DNA from: CAZOZZ01 sp965247425
Lineage (GTDB): Bacteria; Acidobacteriota; Terriglobia; 20CM-2-55-15
Length of the DNA: 64,000 bases
Assembly (NCBI GenBank): GCA_965247425.1
Contig: OZ252023.1
Location: forward strand, 1,736,001-1,800,000
Reading direction: 5' to 3'
This document shows, one piece after another, positions 16,866 through 24,605 of the stretch; position 1 is the first letter of the stretch, and every line of letters starts with the position of its first letter. The notes below the pieces were generated by a model, which saw nothing but the letters and a program-made list of their open reading frames with translations, was not told the DNA's origin and searched no databases. A program made the position numbers and the translations under genes.

Positions 16866-17285
16866 CTATAACTGTTCTTCCTCTTCGGCATGTTCGCCGC
16901 TCGTGCTGATGATCGACGAGTGGTGCAGGACCATCAGCCACCCTTCCTCGGCAGACCTGAAGACGTTCGTGGCGGCGGCCTGAGCCAGGCGTGTCTGGTC
17001 TCCGATCGTCGTTGTGATGTTTTCCCGGCAGGTGATCCACGCAACGTTGCCGTGGGCTTCAACGACAACGTCGGTGACGGAGATCCGCATCTCGGTCGTC
17101 AGCTCGAAGATTCGTTCCCAACTCTCCCGGACATGTTCCCAGCCGATCAGTCGGCTCCAGCCGGGGTGGATGCAGACGGCACTGGCGTCGGTCGCCCACA
17201 CCTCGTCCATCAGCTTGATGTCGAGGCTCTCCAGGGCGAAGTAGAACTTGAGGTTGGCTTCGATAACTTGCTCGAGATCTGGCAT
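16866..17285 (-). CDS. SnoaL/NTF2-like (DUF4440-type) domain protein
   Basis: From ATG 17285 (MPDLEQVIEANLKFYFALE) the 139-aa product has the cone-shaped NTF2-like fold pattern: an N-terminal helix pair, VWATDASAVCIHPGWSRLIGWEHVRESWERIF, and alternating strands (VAWITCRENITT, TNVFRSAEEGWLMVLHHSS). Such proteins bind small hydrophobic molecules or act as simple hydrolases/isomerases; no specific role can be assigned. The tail is Glu-rich. A longer frame to 17306 is possible but lacks a better ribosome site. Confidence 0.8.
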   Translation of the reverse strand: MPDLEQVIEANLKFYFALESLDIKLMDEVWATDASAVCIHPGWSRLIGWEHVRESWERIFELTTEMRISVTDVVVEAHGNVAWITCRENITTTIGDQTRLAQAAATNVFRSAEEGWLMVLHHSSIISTSGEHAEEEEQL

Positions 17286-17374
17286 AGGGTTCCTGTGGCG
17301 GGTCATATCTTAACAGGCATCGAACAAGACCGTCTGTCGGTTTGCCCTCCTTTCGGCTCCCGGAGATTTCGTGT

Positions 17375-17797
17375 TCACTCCAACCTGATGCGACCTCCCC
17401 GACTGACGATGATTTTCCTGCGATCGCCGGATTCGTTCCAGACTGTGATGCTCGCCATCGGACCGACGTTTCCCATCGGATGGAATTCAGGTCGGTTGTT
17501 GGCCGAGATCGACACGCCAACGGGAACGTAGATGAGCCGAACCGACACCCAGGCCGGCGTCTGACATTCCACCAGGTACGTGTTCGGTGAGGTGACTCGC
17601 AACCGGCAGTCCTGATTCCTGGTGATCGCGAGGATTCGGGCTCGATGGAGTTCTGAGCGAACCTCGTAGGCAGTTGATGAAAGCACGAAACGCTGCTGGG
17701 CACGGACGAATGAGGGAACCGAAATCACCGAGAGCACCCCGATGACGGCGGCAACCATGCAGGTTTCGAGCAGGGTGGCGCCTTTGGCGGTAGGCAT
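17375..17797 (-). CDS. Type IV pilin/GspH-like pseudopilin
   Basis: ATG 17797, with GAGGAAGG upstream, gives 140 aa. A short leader MPTAKG is followed by ATLLETCMVAAVIGVLSVIS: the prepilin peptidase site after Gly6, the required Glu at mature position 5 and a hydrophobic N-helix. The rest (RAQQRFVLSSTAYEVRSELHRARILAI) resembles GspH/FimT minor pseudopilins, with a beta-rich C-terminus. It would be cut by a PilD-type peptidase and join a pilus or secretion fibre. No other pilus gene is beside it, so it is an orphan here. Confidence 0.78.
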   Translation of the reverse strand: MPTAKGATLLETCMVAAVIGVLSVISVPSFVRAQQRFVLSSTAYEVRSELHRARILAITRNQDCRLRVTSPNTYLVECQTPAWVSVRLIYVPVGVSISANNRPEFHPMGNVGPMASITVWNESGDRRKIIVSRGGRIRLE

Positions 17798-18156
17798 AGC
17801 CCTTCCTCGGCCGCATTTCTGCGGACCAGCAATGAAAGGGTGTTTCCATGTTATCGGTTTGACGCCGGAGAGTGTAGGGAAATAATCTAGGAGCCTGCGC
17901 GGCAGAAGTGATCTACTGCGAAAGCAGTAGAATCGGTCCATATTTCCCCGATTTTTCGTTAAATAGAACCACTATTCGCCTCAAAATCGGGAAAATGCCT
18001 CAAAGTCGAGAAAATCTGTCCTCGATTCCCCACTTTCTCGCTACGATCACTTCTGCCGCGCAGGCTCCTACCTGCCACCATGTCCCTAAAAATCGGTGTT
18101 TGCACTATTATTTGCTAGAATACTCGTCTCTCCGCGTCTTCTGCGCCGTCGCGGTG
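17798..18156. other. Noncoding gap with a long inverted repeat
   Basis: 359 bp between the pseudopilin and the kinase start. It contains the inverted-repeat unit at 17888-18070 and, at 18126-18145, a dispersed GTCTCTCCGCGTCTTCTGCG motif related to those near 33.6 kb. Confidence 0.6.
17888..18070. repeat. 183-bp element with 26-bp perfect terminal inverted repeats
   Basis: 17888-17913 and 18045-18070 are exact inverse copies. Inside are a small perfect hairpin TACTGC-GAAA-GCAGTA (17914-17929) and related stretches such as TTCCCCGATTTT and AAAATCGGGAAAA that can pair. It has no ORF of its own. It looks like a miniature transposable element or a structured leader of the divergent pseudopilin/kinase pair. 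Confidence 0.7.
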
Positions 18157-20601
18157 ATGGGTCACCCGAAGTGGCTCTCACCTGTGTGTATCTATCTCCA
18201 GGCGGACGGACGGGGGTCTTTGTTGGATTTGAAGCATTTCTTGAAGGTGACGGCAATCAGCCTGGGTGTGGCGCTGCTTGTCCTCCTGCTGTCCTGGCAG
18301 ACCTACTTCAACCAGATCAACGACGTTGCCTACGATTTTACGATGCGGCTTGCCGGTCCCATCGCCCCGTCGAGCCCGGTGCTCATTGTTGCCGTTGATG
18401 AGGAGAGTCTGGACAGGGTGGAGGCCTGGCCATGGTCACGGGCAGTGCATGCCGATCTGGTCGAACGGATCGCGAGCTACGGACCTCTGGTGATCGGAAT
18501 CGACTTCCTGCTGGACGACGTGACGGATGAGAAGTCCGATGGGGCGCTTGCCGGGGCTTTCCACGAAGCCGGCCGCGTCGTGCTGGCGACTCGAATCGAC
18601 GAGACGCCGGGTGACGTGACCCGGTGGAGGCGGCCGGCGAATGTCTTTACCGCCGAGAACACCCGGTCGGGTCACGTTCACGCCGATCCGGACCTGGACG
18701 GCGTCATTCGGAGGATTGTATCGGCCAAGCAATCCGAGGGCAGGGTTGTGTCGGCGCTTTCGGTGGAACTCTTGCGGGCGGCCGGAGCGGATCTTTCCGA
18801 ATTCGAAGATCAGATCGGCGAGAGCGTGCGCGTGCGTCCCGAGTCTTTGATGATCCGATTCGCAGGCGACCGTCAAACCTTCGAGCATATTCCAGCTTGG
18901 CAGGTATTGGAAGGAGATGTCGACCCGTCCAGGTTCAGGGATAGCATCGTCCTGATCGGTGTCACGGCCGAGGGCCTCGGCGACGATTGGATGACGCCGT
19001 TTTCTCTCGAAGGGCGGCGGATGAGCGGCGTTGAAATCCACGCGAATGCCGTCGAAACCATTTACTCGGGCCTCCGCATCCAGCCCGTGGCCGACGTGGC
19101 TATCCTTGTCGGTCTGGCTCTCCTGGTCATGCTGTTGTACGGGGTCGATCGCTGGTTTGAGGGGAGACGTTTTTATGTGGTGTCCCTCGCCCTGCTTCCT
19201 GTTCTGATAGCGACGTCGTGGGTTTTGATGAGCGCTTTTACCTTGTGGTTGCCGTTTCCCACTTTCTTCGTCACATTGGGACTCGTGGTGCCGGCGCTCG
19301 AAGTCCGGAAACTGGTCCGCGTTAATCGGGATCTGGATGAAAAAATCGAAAAGCTGTCGGTATGGGCTCGAGAGGGGCCCACTTCCGAGGGCGCCGAGCC
19401 CGGCGTGCGTGCTTCGCTTGTGGACGAACTGGAGGCCGGCGAGGTCCGGGACCTGTGGATCGCCTTGCTCGAAGCTCATGAAGACAAAGTGATCGAGACA
19501 GCCGGCAACCGCGAGCGCTTGTTTGGTGTAGAGCGTCGCAACGCACGATGGAAGCTGGAAGCGGTTGATTTCTTCAACGAACAGCTCTATCGGTTCGTTT
19601 CCTTCAACAACGCCACGCTGTCGAGTATCGAAGACGTGATCATCGTTTGCGACCCCGCCGGACGTGTCGTCTATCAGAATTCGGCCGCAAAAGACGTGTC
19701 CGGATACATGGCGGCCCCCCCCATTGCATGGGACTACCTGTCGAGCCTACTGGATGGCCGGAAATTGCTACAGGACTTTGGCGCCGTCTTTGCGCATGGC
19801 GAAACACGTCGGCTGGAGTTTGTTGCGGGTGCAGATCGGGCTTGTTTCTACACGCTGACGCTGTCTCCAATATCTGATGTCGGCGCTGTCGCCAGCATGC
19901 ACGACGTGGCGGCACAGCATGAGCTGAACCAGGCCAAGAACGACATGGTGTCCCTGGTCTCGCACGAATTAAGGACGCCGCTGACGTCGATCCAGGGATA
20001 CAGCGACATGCTGCTGAAGTACGGGTTGGTCGAAGAAAAAGGGGCGGAGTATCTGACGTCCATCGTCGACGAGAGCCGGCGACTAAACCAGTTGATTCAG
20101 TCTTTCCTTGACATCGCCTATATCGAGTCCGGCCGCCAGAAATTGAACGTGACAGAGTTCGAGGCGGGCCCCGTGCTGGACGACCTGTTGCGGACGCACC
20201 GTCCGATAGCCGACCAGAAAGGGATATTGGTGGAATCGAAGCCGGCGGGCGACACGCTCGTTCGGGGTGACCGGATGCTACTGTATCAAGCGTTGGCAAA
20301 CCTGGTTTCGAATGCCATCAAGTACAGCCCCGAGGGCACGTCCGTTATGATCGGTGTGTCGAACGGCGCCGGGCGGGCCCGGTTCGAGGTGAGCGATCAC
20401 GGGTATGGTATTCCCGACGAGGACGCCACGAAAATCTTTGAAAAGTTCTACCGGCGCGGGAACGTCGAGACACGGGACGAAACCGGTTTCGGCCTGGGAC
20501 TGGCCTTCGTCCGTGAAGTGGCCCAGCTACACGGCGGGGACGTAGCGGTGGAAAGCAATACGGGTACAGGATCGGTGTTTTCGTTGTGGATTCCGAATTA
20601 G
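18157..20601 (+). CDS. CHASE2-domain membrane histidine kinase
   Basis: The start is uncertain: ATG 18157 or TTG 18220 (preceded by GGGGG, beginning at LDLKHFLKV). The protein has a first membrane helix (VTAISLGVALLVLLLSW), an extracytoplasmic CHASE2 sensor (DVAYDFTMRLAGPI..., VLIVAVDEESL, VIGIDFLLDD, LIGVTAEGLGD), then three membrane helices, a coiled linker, a PAS domain (DVIIVCDPAGRVVYQNSAA), a HisKA H-box VSHELRTPLTSIQGY and a HATPase with NLVSNAIKYSPEG, DHGYGIPDED and GFGLGLAFV. All catalytic motifs are intact. It lies 98 bp before an NtrC-type regulator and probably phosphorylates it. The sensed signal is unknown. Confidence 0.9.
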   Translation: MGHPKWLSPVCIYLQADGRGSLLDLKHFLKVTAISLGVALLVLLLSWQTYFNQINDVAYDFTMRLAGPIAPSSPVLIVAVDEESLDRVEAWPWSRAVHADLVERIASYGPLVIGIDFLLDDVTDEKSDGALAGAFHEAGRVVLATRIDETPGDVTRWRRPANVFTAENTRSGHVHADPDLDGVIRRIVSAKQSEGRVVSALSVELLRAAGADLSEFEDQIGESVRVRPESLMIRFAGDRQTFEHIPAWQVLEGDVDPSRFRDSIVLIGVTAEGLGDDWMTPFSLEGRRMSGVEIHANAVETIYSGLRIQPVADVAILVGLALLVMLLYGVDRWFEGRRFYVVSLALLPVLIATSWVLMSAFTLWLPFPTFFVTLGLVVPALEVRKLVRVNRDLDEKIEKLSVWAREGPTSEGAEPGVRASLVDELEAGEVRDLWIALLEAHEDKVIETAGNRERLFGVERRNARWKLEAVDFFNEQLYRFVSFNNATLSSIEDVIIVCDPAGRVVYQNSAAKDVSGYMAAPPIAWDYLSSLLDGRKLLQDFGAVFAHGETRRLEFVAGADRACFYTLTLSPISDVGAVASMHDVAAQHELNQAKNDMVSLVSHELRTPLTSIQGYSDMLLKYGLVEEKGAEYLTSIVDESRRLNQLIQSFLDIAYIESGRQKLNVTEFEAGPVLDDLLRTHRPIADQKGILVESKPAGDTLVRGDRMLLYQALANLVSNAIKYSPEGTSVMIGVSNGAGRARFEVSDHGYGIPDEDATKIFEKFYRRGNVETRDETGFGLGLAFVREVAQLHGGDVAVESNTGTGSVFSLWIPN

Positions 20602-20627
20602 TCACGCAGATGGGATCGGATTGATAT

Positions 20628-20647
20628 GCAGATTACGCGGATTACGC
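20628..20647 (+). repeat. Dispersed GCAGATTACGCGGAT motif, inverted copy at 23566-23580
   Basis: The segment reads GCAGATTACGCGGATTACGC. Its first 15 bases occur inverted at 23566-23580, so the pair brackets the NtrC-type gene, the unknown exported gene and the fecR-like gene. Confidence 0.6.
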
Positions 20648-20699
20648 AAATGGGGCGAAGCAAGATTGCTCTGAGCCAAGAGCTACTAGCCAAGACAAA

Positions 20700-22043
20700 A
20701 TGTCATCAAAGTCGAACATTCTGGTAGTCGACGACGATCGGTCGATCTGTAAGCTTATTGGGTCTCTTCTCGAAATGGAGGGGTACCCGCATCGGATCGT
20801 GCGGCAGGGTGAAGCGGCGCTCGAGGCCATCGGTCAGGACCGCTACGACATTGTCATCAGCGACATCTATATGGGGGATGTCTCCGGACTGGATGTTCTG
20901 GATGCCGTGCGGAAGTCGTCATCCGAGACCGAAGTCGTCATCATGACTGCCCACGGATCGGTCGAGACCGCGGTCGGTGCGGTGCGCGCGGGTGCGTTCG
21001 ACTACATAAGCAAACCTTTTGCGGTCGACGAGATTCTCGGGGTCATTCGTCGGATTGAAGAGAAGGGCCGCCTGCTCGAAGCCGCGACCGTGGGGCCGGA
21101 GATGGCCGAAGATCTTCCGGAGACGGAAATCGTCGGCACGAGTCCGCAGATGGTGGACATTTATAAAAAGGTGGCCCGCGTGGCCGCCATCGACGCGCCG
21201 GTTCTCCTCCTGGGAGAGAGCGGCGCCGGTAAGGAACTGGTAGCTCGTGCCATCCATTCGAACAGCCCTCGTGTCCAGGCTCCGTTCGTTGTCATCAATT
21301 GTGGCTCGCTGACCGAAACCCTGCTTGAAAGCGAGCTCTTTGGTCACGAACGTGGCTCGTTTACCGGAGCCGTCGGCGCGAGGAGGGGGCTGTTCGAAAG
21401 CGCTACCGGAGGCACAGTGTTTCTGGACGAGATTTCGGAAACGTCTCTCGGCTTCCAGGTGAAACTGCTCCGGGTGATCCAGGAACACGAGATCCGGCGC
21501 GTCGGTTCAAATGACACGCTGACGGTCGACATCCGAACCATAGCGGCCACGAATCGCGATTTGAGGGAGATGGTTCGGACCGACCTCTTTCGTGAGGATC
21601 TGTTTCATCGCCTCAATGTGTTCACGATCTCGATCCCACCCCTGCGCGACCGTCTCGGCGACATTCCGATGCTGGTCAGTTACTATCTGAAGCAATACAA
21701 CGAACAATATGGACGGTCCACCCGACTTCTTCCCGAAGCCCTGGATCAGATGAAACGCTACGAGTGGCCCGGCAACGTCCGGGAACTCAAGAATGTCCTG
21801 GAGCGAGCCCAGACGTTCTGTGACAACAACGTGATTCAGCCTTCGGATCTGGAACTTGGAATGCCAGACGTCCCGGCCGGTCCGCCGAAAGGGTCGTTGG
21901 ACGAGATGGAGCGGGAGCAAATCATCCGTACCCTCCGGGAAACGGGCGGAAACAAGAAGAAAGCGGCCGAGATCCTGGGGATCGAACGGCGGACGTTGTA
22001 CAACAAAGCCAAGCGCTTAGACATTGATTTAAGAAGTGTTTAG
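20700..22043 (+). CDS. NtrC-family sigma-54-dependent response regulator
   Basis: A 447-aa REC-AAA+-HTH protein. The receiver domain has the acidic cluster DDD, phosphoacceptor Asp55 in VISDIYMGD and Lys105 in ISKPF. The AAA+ domain has Walker A GESGAGKE (172-179), GSFTGA (219-224; the sigma-54 contact loop, usually GAFTGA), Walker B TVFLDEI and the arginine-finger region. A Fis-type helix-turn-helix (NKKKAAEILGIERRTLYNKA) closes it. It activates sigma-54 promoters after phosphorylation, most likely by the upstream CHASE2 kinase. The A-to-S change in the loop is found in some active members. Confidence 0.93.
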   Translation: MSSKSNILVVDDDRSICKLIGSLLEMEGYPHRIVRQGEAALEAIGQDRYDIVISDIYMGDVSGLDVLDAVRKSSSETEVVIMTAHGSVETAVGAVRAGAFDYISKPFAVDEILGVIRRIEEKGRLLEAATVGPEMAEDLPETEIVGTSPQMVDIYKKVARVAAIDAPVLLLGESGAGKELVARAIHSNSPRVQAPFVVINCGSLTETLLESELFGHERGSFTGAVGARRGLFESATGGTVFLDEISETSLGFQVKLLRVIQEHEIRRVGSNDTLTVDIRTIAATNRDLREMVRTDLFREDLFHRLNVFTISIPPLRDRLGDIPMLVSYYLKQYNEQYGRSTRLLPEALDQMKRYEWPGNVRELKNVLERAQTFCDNNVIQPSDLELGMPDVPAGPPKGSLDEMEREQIIRTLRETGGNKKKAAEILGIERRTLYNKAKRLDIDLRSV

Positions 22044-22117
22044 GGGTAAGATCCGCACGAGGGGCCGCTGTGCCCCGACGATGATTTGCCGCCTTTTTTG
22101 AGGGCGGGTGCACGAAG

Positions 22118-22711
22118 ATGAAAAGGCATTGCGGCATCTCGATCGGGACGCTGATCCTGACGTTGGTCGTATCCGCGTTGGTTTTCGCCACCGATGACGT
22201 GACGGGCTTCGAAACGAAGGTTGGTCAAGTGGTCGAAGGTCTCGACGCGGAGGTAGCGACGGATCGCTACCTGCCCGCGGTATTTCAAGAGATGCTGCGC
22301 ACTGAATACGGTACATCGCAAGCGGAAGTGCGGTGGGCTCTGGATCAGTCGATTTCCTGGGGGCGGATTGCAGTCCTGTCCTACATTCAGGCGACGACGG
22401 GCAGATCGTTTGAAGAGCTAACGGCTGAGCAAGCGTATGCCGATATATTGGGATTTACGGCCAAAGCTGAGATGAGTCCCGACAAGTTGATCGGGTCGCT
22501 CGAGGGTTTCCGGAAGCGACTTCGAAGGGAAAGGAATTCGATGATCTTCGACCGACTGCGCATGGCGCGTCGGATTGAAGCGCTTCCCGATTTGGGGAGC
22601 GGTTTTGGTCTCTTCCAGGAGTCTCTCGATTTCCGACGAATCGAAGCCCAGCGTCCCATCAAGATTCACGGTGGCAGCGCGGGATTGGCCGGGGGTGGTA
22701 AAGGAAACTAA
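22118..22711 (+). CDS. Exported protein of unknown function
   Basis: A 197-aa product with a signal peptide (ISIGTLILTLVVSALVFA). I do not recognise the mature part; it is helical, with EVRWALDQSISWGRIAVLSYIQ and RRERNSMIFDRLRMARR, and ends in a Gly-rich tail. Its stop overlaps the start of the next gene (TAATG), so it is translationally coupled to the FecR-domain protein and probably works with it in the periplasm. The NtrC-type regulator 75 bp upstream may control both. Confidence 0.7.
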   Translation: MKRHCGISIGTLILTLVVSALVFATDDVTGFETKVGQVVEGLDAEVATDRYLPAVFQEMLRTEYGTSQAEVRWALDQSISWGRIAVLSYIQATTGRSFEELTAEQAYADILGFTAKAEMSPDKLIGSLEGFRKRLRRERNSMIFDRLRMARRIEALPDLGSGFGLFQESLDFRRIEAQRPIKIHGGSAGLAGGGKGN

Positions 22712-23487
22712 TGAGGAAATACTTATTTGTAGCGGTCTTGCTTCTGCTGCCTTCGCTGGCGTTGGCGCAGGGGAAGGTGCAGGTGACTTCGTCATACGGA
22801 CCCGTGGAAGTGATATTCGCTTCGGGCAACCAACTCGTGCCGACTCGAACGGCACTGCCGACGCTCGACATTGGGGACGAAATCCGAACCGGACCGGGTG
22901 CGCAGATGACGCTCGAGTTGCCGGATGGCTCCTACATTGTGGTCAACGAGAACACGACGCTTAAGATCGACAAGTTCTGGGGATCGGAAGTCCGTAACCT
23001 GGTTCGGGTGATGATGGGAAAGGTCCGTTTTTTCATCCAGAGGCTTGGAGGTCGACCGAATCCTTACAGGGTCAACACCCCGACGGCCCTGATCGCCGTG
23101 CGGGGAACCACGTTTGAAGTCACCGTTGGAGAAGCTTCCGCAACGGAGGTCCTGTGCTTCGAAGGGCGGGTCACGGTCGAGACGGCCGGCCTGCCGGACC
23201 GCGAGGTGATCCTCGATGCGGGCAGGAAGACCATGGTCGTGCCCGGGCAGTATCCCATGAAGCCCGTCGAAATGAACGACATCTTTGCGGGTTCCAGAGT
23301 GCTCCGGGTCGTTCGCAAGAGCGAGGACGAGGTTCCGGGATTTAATGACGTCCGGGCACTCGAAGGCCTCGCCCGAGACAACGACCGCAGGATGAGAAAC
23401 GTGGATCCGCTGGGGAATCCCACCGCCGCCAGACCCGGCCTCGGCCAGCAGATCCGCAGAGGAAAGCTGACTTACCCGAAACCGTAA
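22711..23487 (+). CDS. FecR-domain exported protein
   Basis: 258 aa with signal peptide MRKYLFVAVLLLLPSLALAQ. The FecR-type beta domain follows: GDEIRTGPGAQMTLELPDGS, a strand on MMGKVRFFI, then VNTPTALIAVRGTTFEVTV and a ricin-like FEGRVTV segment. The family includes the signal-transducing part of FecR but many exported versions, like this one, lack the anti-sigma part and simply present the domain in the periplasm. It is the second gene of a coupled pair and is followed by a strong terminator. Confidence 0.87.
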   Translation: MRKYLFVAVLLLLPSLALAQGKVQVTSSYGPVEVIFASGNQLVPTRTALPTLDIGDEIRTGPGAQMTLELPDGSYIVVNENTTLKIDKFWGSEVRNLVRVMMGKVRFFIQRLGGRPNPYRVNTPTALIAVRGTTFEVTVGEASATEVLCFEGRVTVETAGLPDREVILDAGRKTMVVPGQYPMKPVEMNDIFAGSRVLRVVRKSEDEVPGFNDVRALEGLARDNDRRMRNVDPLGNPTAARPGLGQQIRRGKLTYPKP

Positions 23488-23502
23488 AGTCCGTTGAGAA
23501 TC

Positions 23503-23536
23503 AAAAGGGGTAGAGATAGCAATCTCTGCCCCTTTT
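23503..23536 (+). terminator. Rho-independent terminator after the fecR-like gene
   Basis: AAAAGGGGTAGAGAT pairs with ATCTCTGCCCCTTTT (one T-G wobble) around a 4-nt loop, ending in TTTT. The A-run before and T-run after let it work in both directions. Confidence 0.88.
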
Positions 23537-23565
23537 AGATTGTGTAGCCCCATCCTATCGGCGAA

Positions 23566-23580
23566 ATCCGCGTAATCTGC
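23566..23580 (-). repeat. Inverted copy of the 20628 motif
   Basis: ATCCGCGTAATCTGC is the exact inverse of 20628-20642. Confidence 0.6.
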
Positions 23581-23620
23581 GTACAGACCTCGGACTCCCC
23601 CGGCCCTCCGTTAGCTTACA

Positions 23621-24490
23621 ATGATCAGCATCGTTATGAACCTCAAACACCATCTGGATCACTTCCTGGATACCTTTCCCAGGGAAGACCACGTTCAGAA
23701 GGATCCGGTGCAGTTTGTACACCGGTTTTCCGAGCCTGCGGATCGCGAGATAGTGGGGTTTGTGGCTGCGGCATTTTCCTACGGCAATGTGACGAGCGTC
23801 ATTCGAAGCGTGGGCGCGATCGTTGAACGAATGGGCTCCCATCCCGCTCGCTTCGTCTCGGGTTTTGAACCACGACGGGACGCCGGACTCTTCCGGGGAT
23901 TCTACCACCGCTGGAACACCGAGCGAGACCTGGTCGTGCTGTTGTGGATTCTAAAAAGGATGGTTGAGGAACACGGTTCGCTCGAGTCTCTCATGGTGGG
24001 GGGAATGGACGACACCGCCGGGGGTACCGGGGCGGCGCTGGACCGGTTTTCCGCGATCGCGCTCGGCTTTGGGCATGAACGGTTCTACAAGAAAACAGAG
24101 CTCCAGGGGCGACGCGGCGTGCGGTACTTCTTTCCGAGGGTGTCGGAGGGCAGTGCGTGTAAGAGGTTGAACCTGTTCATGCGATGGATGGTGCGGGCCG
24201 ATGACGGTGTCGATTGTGGTGTGTGGCCGAGGATATCCCCGGACCGGCTGGTGATTCCGCTCGACACCCACATCACCCGGATTTCCAGGTACATCGGATT
24301 GACAGAGTTGCGAAGCCCGAACTGGAAAATGGCACTCGACATCACCGAAAGCCTGCGTCGATTGGATCCTTCGGATCCGTTGAAGTACGACTTCGCTCTC
24401 TGCCACCTTGGAATCGCTGGTGATTGCCCCAAGAAAAGAGATGAGGTCAAGTGCTGGAAATGTCCGATTCTGGCGGTCTGTCAGCTTTAG
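23621..24490 (+). CDS. TIGR02757-family protein (HhH-GPD-like with Fe-S cysteine cluster)
   Basis: 289 aa from ATG 23621 (ATG 23636 is an alternative). Features typical of the TIGR02757 family: DPVQFVHRFSEPADREIVGF near the N-terminus, FFPRVSEGSACKRLNLFMRWMVR in the middle, and PLDTHITRISRYIGL. The last 20 or so residues carry four Cys spaced 8, 2 and 5 apart, like the 4Fe-4S loop of endonuclease-III-type glycosylases. The role is unknown; a DNA-related helix-hairpin-helix fold is inferred. Confidence 0.85.
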   Translation: MISIVMNLKHHLDHFLDTFPREDHVQKDPVQFVHRFSEPADREIVGFVAAAFSYGNVTSVIRSVGAIVERMGSHPARFVSGFEPRRDAGLFRGFYHRWNTERDLVVLLWILKRMVEEHGSLESLMVGGMDDTAGGTGAALDRFSAIALGFGHERFYKKTELQGRRGVRYFFPRVSEGSACKRLNLFMRWMVRADDGVDCGVWPRISPDRLVIPLDTHITRISRYIGLTELRSPNWKMALDITESLRRLDPSDPLKYDFALCHLGIAGDCPKKRDEVKCWKCPILAVCQL

Positions 24491-24605
24491 TCTGAGATGT
24501 GTGAGAAAAAATCCCAGCTTTATGTATTTTTTTCTTGCAAAAAACTCGACCACGAATAAGAATCTCTCCAGTCGTTTTGTAAGCAACCCAGGAAGGGGGA
24601 TTGAG

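Noticed and set aside
18436..19479. 347-aa minus-strand frame over the CHASE2 kinase
   Set aside because: Shadow frame of a well-supported gene.
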